A DNA stretch of 64,000 bases from the NCBI RefSeq assembly GCF_050943825.1, contig NZ_JBMNPX010000010.1:31909-95908 (forward strand). Reading direction: 5' to 3'. This DNA is from Pseudoflavonifractor sp050943825. Lineage in GTDB: Bacteria; Bacillota; Clostridia; Oscillospirales; Oscillospiraceae. Below the pieces are notes generated by a model that worked only from the letters and a program-made list of their open reading frames with translations, was not told the DNA's origin and did no database searches. The stretch's first letter is position 1, and the number at the start of each line of letters is the position of its first letter. A program made the position numbers and the translations under genes. Shown one piece after another: positions 1 through 9,900 of the stretch.

Positions 1-432
1 GGCGGCGGTGGCCCCCGCTCCGGCAAAGGAGAGAATCAGGTAGGGCGCCGCCGCGGGGCGCAGCTGGGGCGGGAGATTGCCCAGGGCCATCAGGCCATTT
101 ACCCCCAGCGCGGCCAGCAGGCCCAGGCCGGAGAGAATCAGCGTATACCGCAGGGCGGCGGAGAAGGCGGCGGGGAGACGTTTGGGGTCCCCGCTGCCTA
201 CGGCCGTGCCCAGGCAGATGCCGAACCCGTAAAACATCCCGGCCAGCACCTTGCCCCGAATGGTCAGCAGGCCGCCGCAGGCCCCCATGACCGCCAGAGC
301 CGTATCGTCCAGGGCATAGCTGACCACGGCGGTGTTGATCAGGCCGTAGACCTGCTGGAAGAGCTCCGCCGCCATCAGCGGGATCAGGAACCGGGCAAGG
401 GCCTTCGGGCAACAGGCTCCGGTAAAATCCAC
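1..432 (-). CDS. MATE family efflux transporter, N-terminal part (runs off window edge)
   Basis: This is the first 144 codons of a multidrug/toxic compound extrusion (MATE) family exporter, an inner-membrane cation-coupled antiporter. The translated N-terminus (ALARFLIPLMAAELFQQVYG, followed by a stretch ending NTAVVSYALDD and TALAVMGACGG) has the usual first MATE helix and the conserved loop before helix 2. Further hydrophobic segments follow. The GTG start at 430-432 is chosen because a G-rich Shine-Dalgarno stretch lies just upstream and the MATE similarity begins a few residues in. The C-terminal two thirds lie outside the window, so substrate cannot be guessed. It is transcribed divergently from the SLH gene across a large palindrome. 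Confidence 0.8.
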   Translation of the reverse strand, partial: MDFTGACCPKALARFLIPLMAAELFQQVYGLINTAVVSYALDDTALAVMGACGGLLTIRGKVLAGMFYGFGICLGTAVGSGDPKRLPAAFSAALRYTLILSGLGLLAALGVNGLMALGNLPPQLRPAAAPYLILSFAGAGATAA

Positions 433-455
433 GCAAATCCCCCCCTTTTTTGGAA

Positions 456-577
456 AACGTACCATGTACAAAGCAATCTGTCAACGAAGTAAGTTTTAAC
501 CAAGTGGGATTTACGGAATATTTTTTGCTTTGGTTAAAACTTACATCATTGACAGGGCCTTGGAGGCTGTGTTTAAG
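456..577. promoter_or_regulatory. Divergent promoters embedded in a 76-bp inverted repeat
   Basis: Arms at 479-503 and 530-554 are inverted copies matching at 23 of 25 positions. The inner 15 bases (489-503 against 530-544) are perfect. The outer end of each arm forms a consensus -35 box TTGACA: 549-554 on the plus strand and 479-484 on the minus strand. Weak -10 candidates lie 17 bp outward at 572-577 (TTTAAG) and 456-461 (TACGTT read on minus). The symmetry suggests one regulator controlling both the MATE gene and the SLH gene; no regulator gene is adjacent. The rest of 433-696 holds only the SLH gene leader. Confidence 0.55.
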
Positions 578-696
578 TTGGACGAATTACGGAGACACAT
601 CCCGCAGTCCCTGCCGTGCTGCGGAGCCATCTCCCGGAAAGGAGGCCCCATTCGGACAGCGCTACGGCAGAATTGTTGGAGAAAGGAAGTTTGTCT

Positions 697-1671
697 ATGA
701 AATACGGGAAGAAAATTCTGTCTCTTCTGCTGGCCGCCGTGCTGGCGGCCGGTGTGCTGGCGACGGGTGCGTTTGCCGGCGAGATTGACACGGACACGGT
801 GGATTTGGGGAATGTGAAGTTCATCGGCGTCTACGCCCAGGAGGAGGAGACCCTGCAGCTCACCTACACGGACTACGAGAGCGGGGAGACCGTCAAGGAA
901 GAGATCACGGCCACGGTCTACACCCTGTTCAACACCGCCGACACCGTGGTGTACACGCACAGCGCCGTGAGCAAGTTTATGCCCTACCGTCTGCAGGCCG
1001 ACGGCTCCTACAAGCAGGAGGGGCTGGGCGTTCAGGGCGGCTTCAAGTGGACTGTAAAGACCTTTGCCGATCGCCCCGCTGAGCTCTATCGTCTCACGCC
1101 GGACCGGGACGCGGCCGACGTGTTTTTCCGGGTGAAGGACCTGACCACTGGGGGCGGCGTCAAATTTTCCGACGTGCCCGACGGCGCGTGGTATGCGGAC
1201 ACCGTGAAGTGGGCGGTGGAGAAGGGGATCACCACCGGCACCAGCGCCACCACCTTCTCTCCGGACACCCCCTGCACCACCGCCGAGATTATCACCTTCT
1301 TCTGGCGTGCGGCCGGTTCCCCGGCGTCCGGCGCGGAGCTCACCTACAAGGACGTGCCTGACGACGCGTGGTACCGTGACGCCGCGGTGTGGGCCTGCGA
1401 GAAGGGCCTGGTGGAGGGCGACACCTTCGGCGGAGACACCCCCTGCACCCGTCTGAGCACCGTAATCTACCTGTGGACCCTGGAGGGCAAGCCCAGACAC
1501 GGCTCGAACCACTTCCAGGATGTGGAGATCAACGGGCCGTACCACTATCCCGTGGGCTGGGCCGTGGCGGAGGAAATCACCACCGGTACCAGCGACACCA
1601 CCTTCTCCCCGGACCTGGTGTGCAGCCGTGCGCAGATTGTGACCTTCCTGTACCGGTACATGATGCGGTAA
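697..1671 (+). CDS. Secreted protein with three C-terminal SLH domains
   Basis: A 324-residue exported surface protein. It starts MKYGKKILSLLLAAVLAAG with a lysine-rich n-region and hydrophobic core, and has a likely signal peptidase site after AFA. About 110 residues of unrecognised sequence follow. Three SLH repeats then occupy the C-terminal half (roughly 1159-1320, 1342-1492 and 1510-1668), with motifs FSDVPDGAWY and TGTSATTFSPD. SLH domains normally bind pyruvylated secondary cell-wall polymer. The ATG at 697 is chosen over an upstream in-frame ATG at 616 because it has an AGAAAGGAAG ribosome site and begins the signal peptide. The second SLH repeat is the least typical, with TGTx replaced by EGDTFGG. 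Confidence 0.85.
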   Translation: MKYGKKILSLLLAAVLAAGVLATGAFAGEIDTDTVDLGNVKFIGVYAQEEETLQLTYTDYESGETVKEEITATVYTLFNTADTVVYTHSAVSKFMPYRLQADGSYKQEGLGVQGGFKWTVKTFADRPAELYRLTPDRDAADVFFRVKDLTTGGGVKFSDVPDGAWYADTVKWAVEKGITTGTSATTFSPDTPCTTAEIITFFWRAAGSPASGAELTYKDVPDDAWYRDAAVWACEKGLVEGDTFGGDTPCTRLSTVIYLWTLEGKPRHGSNHFQDVEINGPYHYPVGWAVAEEITTGTSDTTFSPDLVCSRAQIVTFLYRYMMR

Positions 1672-1751
1672 CGGGCAGCCGCTCCCCGCGGATGGTTCTA
1701 TGGGGGGAGCGAAACATCACCGGCAGTCTGCCGGAAGAGAGGAGAACTGTT

Positions 1752-3779
1752 ATGAGACGAACACGGACAAGGCTTTGGGCCCTGCTGCTGAGCGTGAGCC
1801 TGCTGCTGAGCCTGCTGCCCGCCCAAGCGCTGGCGGCGGCGCTGCCGGAAGCCGGGCAGACAGTGTTCCTGCCGGTCATTGAGGAGGGGGAGGAGGCCCC
1901 TGCGCCCCAGGGCGCGGGCGGAATCTCCGCCTTTGGCCTGGTGGAAAATCAGGAAGGCTCCGAGTATGTCTATGCGGGCAGCGCGGTTATTTCCTACAAC
2001 GGAAGAGCCTTCATCAAAACCCCTGACGGTGAATCCTATGTGACGGAGAAGCCGGAATCCAACGGCATTCTTCAGCTGCTGGATGAGGAGGGCACGGCCG
2101 TGGCCTCCAGCAGGGCGCTCTCCAGCTATTACTCCGATTATGAGACGAAGCATTATTACATTTCCGGAGCGCGTTTTGATAACGCTGCGGAGCTGCCGGC
2201 GGGAAGCTACACCCTCCAGCTGGTGGCCGGAAATGTGACCTACCCCTGCACCGGCACCATGGAGATTGTGGGCGACGGGGCGCTGCTGATTTCCGATGCA
2301 TACCTCGACAAGCTGTATACCGGCGCCCAGGAGCTTGATCTCCGCCTGACGGTCTATGGATTCGAGCGGGAGGAGGAGCTGGAGGGCCTGACCTTCTCCC
2401 TCATGGACGGAGACACCGTGGTGGCCCAGTCCACGGGCACATACCGGGATATCAGTGCCAATTACGAGAGCAGCCAATGGTATCTGTGTGCCCAGATGAA
2501 GGTGGCCGAGGGGCAGAGCATCCAGAGTGGCCCCAGATACAGCCTGGCCATCCGCTACACCGGCGATAAGGTGATGGTGGACGGCGTAGGAGCCGCATCC
2601 AGCAGCGCCTCCGCCCCCAGGGCCTCCGTTGAGGGCTTCCGGGTTCTGGACCCCCAGACGGCCCGTGTGGCGGTGGAGCTGTCCTGTCTGACGGCGGGTA
2701 CCGGCTATCGCGTCGCGGTCAGCAGCGACTCCCAGGGGACCAATCTGTACGCCGACCAGACCTTCACGGCGGAAAGCGACACCCAGACGGTGGAGCTGCA
2801 GCTGACAACCGGCGGCATGGTGGTGCCCATGACCGGCTACGAGAGCCTTTTGTGGGTAAAGGTCTATGCAGACGGGGATGAGTACGGCAGCACACCGCAA
2901 AGCTTCACAAATCCCTACGCCAACCTCCGCCAGGAGACGGTCTATTTTTATCCCTACGCCATGAAACCCACCGCCAGGGACCTGGCGTTCCGGCTGGAGT
3001 ACTACAACGGCTGCTCCTTCTACAAGGGGAGCGGGGACGTGCTGGAGCTGCGGGACAGCAACGGAACCGTACTGGGCCGCTGTGAGGCGCTGACGCAGAC
3101 CGTGTCAAATGGCGAACAGGGCGTCATCACCGGCACCCTGCATATCACCGGCAGCCTGGCCGTGCGGAGAACCTATTATCTCTATCTCAACGGCGTCCAG
3201 TTCAATACGGTCTACACGACGGATGAACTGTGGCTCATGAATACGATTCCTATGGTAGACTATGGTGCTCACACCATATGGACCAACCTGGGTGAGTTCC
3301 CCATTTACACGGAGGTCCTCAATTCCGGCGGTACCGGCCGGTTCGTCTTCAAAAACGGCGATACCGACGTGCTGACCAGCCCGATCATCACCGGCCAGCC
3401 CAGCGGAGTTCAGGACATGCTGGTCTATGCCCACACCTTTACCGCCGGGGACTTCGGGAAACTGACGCCCGGCACGGCCTATACCCTTGTGTTCCGGGAC
3501 GGCAGCGGTACCGAGGCTCCTATCAACGACAAGGACTTCACCTATACGGCGGACAAGGTGCCCCTGGACCTGAGCAACAGCAGTCATGCATATTTTGAAT
3601 GGCATGCGCTGAAGCCGGGTAAGGATACCGTGGCGGGCCGGCTCTATGTAAACAGCAGATCCTTCAGGAACATCGAAAGAGCCGATCTGGAGGCGCTCAA
3701 GTCCATCACCCTCTCCAACGGCACGGACACCTTTGCCGTCGCAAGCTATACCGCAGAGTGGAACAGCGGAAGCTATTAG
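1752..3779 (+). CDS. N-terminal segment of a giant SLH surface protein, ended by an amber codon
   Basis: The gene starts at ATG 1752 after an AGAGGAGAACTGTT ribosome site. The product begins MRRTRTRLWALLLSVSLL, a signal peptide with a likely cleavage after ALA. The remaining residues (675 in all) are Tyr/Thr/Gly-rich beta-type repeats without a recognised enzyme domain, resembling Ig-like or adhesin modules. The frame stops at TAG 3777-3779 (SGSY then stop then YDLTLTL) and then stays open for another 2,219 codons in the same frame. As it stands this product would be secreted without its SLH anchor. It lies 80 bp downstream of another SLH gene and may share its transcript. Confidence 0.7.
   Translation: MRRTRTRLWALLLSVSLLLSLLPAQALAAALPEAGQTVFLPVIEEGEEAPAPQGAGGISAFGLVENQEGSEYVYAGSAVISYNGRAFIKTPDGESYVTEKPESNGILQLLDEEGTAVASSRALSSYYSDYETKHYYISGARFDNAAELPAGSYTLQLVAGNVTYPCTGTMEIVGDGALLISDAYLDKLYTGAQELDLRLTVYGFEREEELEGLTFSLMDGDTVVAQSTGTYRDISANYESSQWYLCAQMKVAEGQSIQSGPRYSLAIRYTGDKVMVDGVGAASSSASAPRASVEGFRVLDPQTARVAVELSCLTAGTGYRVAVSSDSQGTNLYADQTFTAESDTQTVELQLTTGGMVVPMTGYESLLWVKVYADGDEYGSTPQSFTNPYANLRQETVYFYPYAMKPTARDLAFRLEYYNGCSFYKGSGDVLELRDSNGTVLGRCEALTQTVSNGEQGVITGTLHITGSLAVRRTYYLYLNGVQFNTVYTTDELWLMNTIPMVDYGAHTIWTNLGEFPIYTEVLNSGGTGRFVFKNGDTDVLTSPIITGQPSGVQDMLVYAHTFTAGDFGKLTPGTAYTLVFRDGSGTEAPINDKDFTYTADKVPLDLSNSSHAYFEWHALKPGKDTVAGRLYVNSRSFRNIERADLEALKSITLSNGTDTFAVASYTAEWNSGSY
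3777..3779 (+). other. In-frame TAG that splits one long surface-protein reading frame
   Basis: This single TAG interrupts a frame that otherwise runs from 1752 to 10439 (2,896 codons including the final stop). Sequence on both sides has the same beta-strand-rich style, and nothing indicates a frameshift. One base change from CAG, GAG or TAC would explain it. Alternatives are a sequencing or consensus error, a true nonsense mutation, or readthrough. Confidence 0.8.
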
Positions 3780-3935
3780 TACGATCTGACCCTCACCCTG
3801 GACAAGCCGGTCACCGCCGGAACCTATACGGCGTATCTCGACGGCAGGCAGCTTGCGGGGGGCATTTCCGTCAAACCAAATGAGACGAGCAGTCCGCGCC
3901 TGTATGGATCGGACAGTGGGGCCAACGGGTATCTG

Positions 3936-6900
3936 ATGGGCTCCTGTCTGCCCGTGGACGCCGAGTACACCGGCAAGCTGTACAGCGGCTACACCTGCCT
4001 GACTCCGGAGGGCTTCCCCATGACGCTCCAGGGCGAGGCGGACGGCAGCACCCAGTACCTGTACTTCAACAAGGGCGTCTTTGCCGATCGTCCCGCGGGA
4101 AGCTATGAGCTGCGGGTCTATATGGACGGCAAGGTCCTGGGCAGGAGTACCGTCACCGTGCAGGCGGAGACCAGCCCCATCATTACCCTGAACGATGAGG
4201 ATGACGCCTGGGGGGATGACAGCGGCGATCCCGTCATGCACGCCGAGGAGGTGCGGATCGAGGGCGTCAACATGGGCGCGTACGGCTATCTGCGCTGGGC
4301 CGAGACCCGGGAGGCTCTGGCGGAAGAGCGCTTCCAACCCTATTTTGCAAACCGCTACTACGCACATACCTTTGAGGGTGAGGACGGCCCCCGCACGCTG
4401 TATGTGGAGCTTTCCAAGAGCGGAAAGAGCGGCGACAGCGAGAATCTGACCTACACCTTCAACCTGTGGCTGTGTATTGCCAGGGACTACGATGTCCGGG
4501 TGCCCGAGCGCGTCCAGGGCGTTCAGTCCGCGGACAGCCAGTACACCATCACCGCCACCACCTCTCTGCCGGCTACCCGGCTGTGGGTGTCCTTCTACGA
4601 CGCCGACGGCAGGCATGCCAGCCAGCAGATGGGCTATGTGGGTCCCACTGAGGACGGGCGGTACGAATTCAGCCTGACCTTCAACCCCAGGTCCGACTTC
4701 TGGGATTCCCAGTCCTATGGCGGCAGCTTTTACTATGAGAACACCCAGTCCATCCGGGTGTTTGCCGTCGACATGAGCAACGAATACCAAGATAACGAAG
4801 CGTACCGGGGCGTGGTTATGGGCGAGCCGGTGGAGCGGATTCTGGTGTTCGGCAATCCGGACAATGTGATTCTGCCCCAGTTTGCCAATGGCGGCGTCCT
4901 GATCAACCAGACCAGCTATACGCTCTTTGGCTATGCCTCGCCCAACGGCAGCGTCACAATCACCGAGCAGGGCGAGACGCTGGCCACGGCGCAGACCAAC
5001 GAGTACGGCTATTTCAGCGCAAGCCTGACCGGCCTTTCTGAAGGGTCCCACACCCTGACCGTGGCCGACGACAGCGGAGCCGTGGGCAGCAGGACGGTCT
5101 ATCTGACGGTGGATACCACCCCGCCCACGGTCAGCGATGTGACCTTCACCTTCCTGGAGGACAATGCCGCCGTGCTCCACTGGACGTGCAGCGACAAGGA
5201 TGTGGACTATTTCCAGATCTACAAGAATGACGTTCCTCTGGGCAGGGCAGAGGCCGGCTCCACCTCCTACAATGTGGCGGCGTCGGCGGACGACGGCAAC
5301 CGCTTTACCATTGAGGCGGTGGACCTGGCGGGCAACAAGTCCCAGAAGACCGTCTCCACTGCCGACCAGGAGCCGCCCACCGCGCCGGAGTCCCTGACGG
5401 TCACCGGCCGCACCACCACCACCGTGACCCTGAGCTGGACGGCAGGTACCGATAATATGGGTGTGGCGGGCTACAATGTCCTGATGAACGGCGAACTGGT
5501 GGAGCAGCTGACCGGCGACAATACCACTTATACGGTCACCGGTCTGCAGCATAAAACGAAATACACCTTTACCGTGCAGACCCGGGACAAGGCGGGCAAC
5601 ACCTCGGTCAACTCTCCCGCCGCAGAGACCAGCACCGCGGAGCTGAGCATTGCCGACGATCTCCAGAGCAGCTACACGGTCCGGGGAAGCGGCGCTGTGA
5701 TGTCCATTCCTCTGACGGTGACCGCGGTCTCCGACGTGGAGGAATACACGCCCACCCTGCAGCAGGTGACCCTTCAGTATCAGACCGGCGGCGAGACCCC
5801 CGGTATCTGGCAGAACGGCGACCTGACGGTGGATTACAGCGGCGACCGGGCCACGGTCACATGGGCCGCGCCGGTGGACGCGGACCATCTCCCCATACAG
5901 TACAATGTCCGCATGAGTATCACCGACAGCGAGGGCGCCCATGCCATGGGCCAGACCAGAACGGTGAATCTCGTGGAGGGCCGCGTGACCTTTACGGTGG
6001 AGGACAGCAATACCATCGCCCCCATCTCCGGCGCCGCGGTGGCCCTCTATCAGGACGGCGCGCTGAAGGCATCGGCCACCACGGACCAGCGGGGCGTGGC
6101 CAAGCTGGATGTGCCCGACGGTACTTACAGCGTAATGGTTCTGGCCGACGGCTATCAGCCCCGCCGGATTCCCAATCTGGCCATCTCGGAGAACAAAAAG
6201 ACCTTCACCATCCCCATGAGCACCGAGGATATTCTCCAGGTGGAGACCACCGTCAAGGAGATGACCTATGACGACATGGTGGCGGCCGGCATCGACCCCA
6301 ACGCCCCCGGCAACAGCCATGTGTTTGAGAGCACGGTGATTCTGGACTTTGTGGAGGTGAAATACTACTACAACGACGACGGCCAGGTGGTCAAGGGCGA
6401 CCCGGCTCCCTTTGAGGACGGCGTCCTCTATCCCGTGGCCAAGGATATCTTCCTGATTGTACCCTCCCGGGTCACCTGGCTCAAGGAGATGTTCGACGTC
6501 CAGCTGCTGGTGACCAACACCTCCGCCATGGAGACTGTGGAGAACTGCACCGCCCAGCTGAACCTGCCTGCCGGCCTGTCCCTGGCCGACATGATGGAGG
6601 GACAGCAGTCCGCCACGGTGGAGCTGGGCGACATCGCCCCCTCCGGCGCGGCCGTCCACCACTGGTATGTGCGGGGCGATACCGAAGGCGACTACACCCT
6701 GAGCGGAACCGTCACCGGCACCCGTACCTCCGAGGACGTTGAGGAGCCCATGGCGGTTGGCTTCACCACCAGAGACCCCATCAGCGTTCTGGCCGGCGAC
6801 GCCATGAAGATGACCATCACGGCGGAAAGGACTGCCGTCACCGGTCAGCCCTACCGGATGCGCTATGAACTGCGCAATGTGTCCGGCAAGTCCCTCTACA

Positions 6901-9900
6901 ACGTGAACTTTGAGGTGTTCGGCGGTACCTTCCGCCAGGCCTATACCATCGACGAGGTCCTGGCCTCCTACGACCTGAAGGGCCCCTTCCAGCCGGACGC
7001 CGGTACCGGTGCGCTGAAAAACGGCTTTACCCTCAGCGCCCAGGAGTTCAAACCCACCGAGGTTCTGGCCGGTACCTTTACCATCACCTTTGCCGAAGGA
7101 CTGGACCTGTCCGACGGCATCGAGTACATGCTCAAGCGGGTGTTCCTGTTCACCGGCGCGGGCAGCACCACGGAGATTCCCGTGGAAATCAAACTGGTGG
7201 ACAGCCTGGATGACGCCCATACCCATGAGTACGACAAGGGCGTTGTGACCAAGGAGGCCACCTGTACGGAAAAGGGCGTCATGACCTACACCTGTACGGT
7301 GGAAGGCTGCAAGGACACCCTGACTGTTGAGATTCCCGCTCTGGGCCACGATATGGGGGAGTGGACCATCACCAAGGAGGCCGCCTGTACGGAGACCGGC
7401 ACCGCCGAGAGCAAGTGCACCAGATGCGATTACACCGAATCCATGACCCTGAGCGTGCTGGGCCACAGCTTCTCCGAGGATTGGACAACGGATGTGGAGC
7501 CCACCTGTACCGAGGCCGGTTCCAAGTCCCACCACTGCACCCGCTGTGACGCCAAGACCGACGTGACCGAAATCCCTGCCACCGGACACACCTCCACGGA
7601 GAGTGACTGCACCAAGGACGATATCTGCTCTGTCTGTCACCAGGTGATCCGCAAGGCCGGTCAGCACGTCTGGGGTGAGCCGGACGTCACCAAGGAGGCC
7701 ACCTGTACCGAGGCAGGCTCCCAGACGCTCACCTGTACCAGCTGCGGCGCCCAGGAGATTCAGGAGATTCCCGCCCTGAACCACGACTATCAGGATACTG
7801 TCACCCAGCCCACCTGCACCGAGCAGGGCTATACCACCCATACCTGTTCCCGCTGTGATGACAGCTATGTGGACGCCTATGTAGACCTTCTGGGCCACGA
7901 CTGGGGCGAGTGGGAGGTCACCAAGCCCGCCACCGAAACCGAGGACGGCTCCCAGACCCGCACCTGCAAGCGCTGCGGCGCCACCGAGACCGAGACCATC
8001 TCCAAGTGGCCCAAGCAGGAGCTTTGGATTCCTGCGTCCTCCGTCACAAGAACCTACGGTTCGGAGGATGTGTACAACGAGGCCAAGAACCTGTCTGAGA
8101 GCGGCGGCGCGCTGACCTATACCAGCGCCGATCCCGGCGTGGCGGTGGTGGATGCAGCCAGCGGCAGGGTCACCATCAAGGGCGCCGGTACCACCACCAT
8201 CACCGTCACGGCGGCCACTGTGCCCGGCAAATACGCCCAGACCTCCGTCAGCTACGAGCTGATCATCAACAAGGCACCGCTCACCATCCGTGCCGACGAT
8301 GCCGCCGTGGTCTATGGCCAGGCCGCCCCTGCCTTTGGCTGGACAGCTGAAGGCTGGCAGTATGAGGAAGATGAGAGTGTCCTCACCGGCCAGGCCGTAT
8401 ATGACTGCGGCTATCAGGCCCTGGATGCTGTGGGCGCGTATCCCATCGCAGTTTCCGGCCTGACGTCCAAAAACTACGACATTACCTTTGAAAACGGCAC
8501 GCTGACGGTCTCCAGGGCGGAAGACTACACCATCACCCTGGGCAATCTGGAGCAGCTGGCGGGCCATACCTCGGCTGTCACCGCTGCCGTTACCCCCTAT
8601 GACAACACGGCCGTGATTTCCGTGGAGTACCTGGTGGACGAGGTGTGGACCGATACCGTTCCCTCTGAGGCCGGCACCTACTCCGTCCGGGCGGCTCTGA
8701 CCGCAAGCAGCAACCTGGCGGCAGATCCCGCGGACTACACCGAGGGCACACTGACGGTCAAGCAGGGCGTGACCGTGGACACCGGCGACGGAACGGAAAA
8801 CGTGGACGTGGCGGTGGATGTGGAGGACGGAACCGCTCATATCACCATTCCGGAAGACGATATTGCCAAGATTGCCGGGAATGCCAACGGAACGGTGTCC
8901 ATCGACCTGGGCGGCGCATCCGGTGTGGATGAGCTGGTGCTGCCCGGCAGCCTGGTCAGCGAGCTGAGCAAGAGCGAAAACGCCGACGGTCTGACCGTCT
9001 CCACCGAGGATGCCTCCATCACCATGAGCGATTCTGTTCTGGACACGGTGGCCGATGCGATCACCAGCGGAGAGGATACCATTTCCGTGGTCCTCAAGAG
9101 CGTGGACGAAGCGGACCTGACCGAGGCCCAGAAAGAGGCGCTGGAGAGCATCCCCAATGAGGCCAAGGTGGTGGACGTCTCCATCGTTGTCACCCATCCC
9201 GACGGAAGCCGGGATGTGCTCCATGAGCTGGGCGGCGACGTGACCATCACCGTCCCCTATGACCAGGTGCCCGAGATTGTGAACGGCAAGTATGTGGTGG
9301 CCTGCCACGTCTCCGACAACGGCGTCATCACCTATCTGTTCGCCACCTGCGATGAAGAAAACCGCACCATCACCTTCACCACCAACCACCTGTCCAACTA
9401 TGCCGTCTTTGTCAGCGAGAAACCCGCTGTGATTGTCACGGACGGCAGTGGCTCCGGCCTGTATGAGGTGGGCGCCACCGTCACCATCACCGCCGGCAGC
9501 AAGAGCGGCTATACCTTCAGCGGCTGGACGGTCGTCTCCGGCGATGTGACCCTTGCCGATGCCAACGCGGCCGAGACCACCTTCACCATGCCCGCCGGTC
9601 AGGTGGAGGTGAAGGCCAATTACAGCGTAAACTCTTCCGGCGGCACTGTAACGCCCAGCTATTCCGTCTCCGTGGCAGATACCGAAAACGGAACTGTCAC
9701 CGCACAGCCCCAGAGAGCCGCCAAGGGTGCTGTCGTGACCCTGACCGTGAAGCCGGACCAGGGTTACAAGCTGGACACGCTGACCGTTACCGACCAGAGC
9801 GGCAGAGAAATTCCTGTCGCGGAGCAGGACGGCAAGTACACCTTTACCATGCCCGCCTCCAAGGTTACGGTCAAGGCCACCTTCATCAAGAGCGAGCAGA

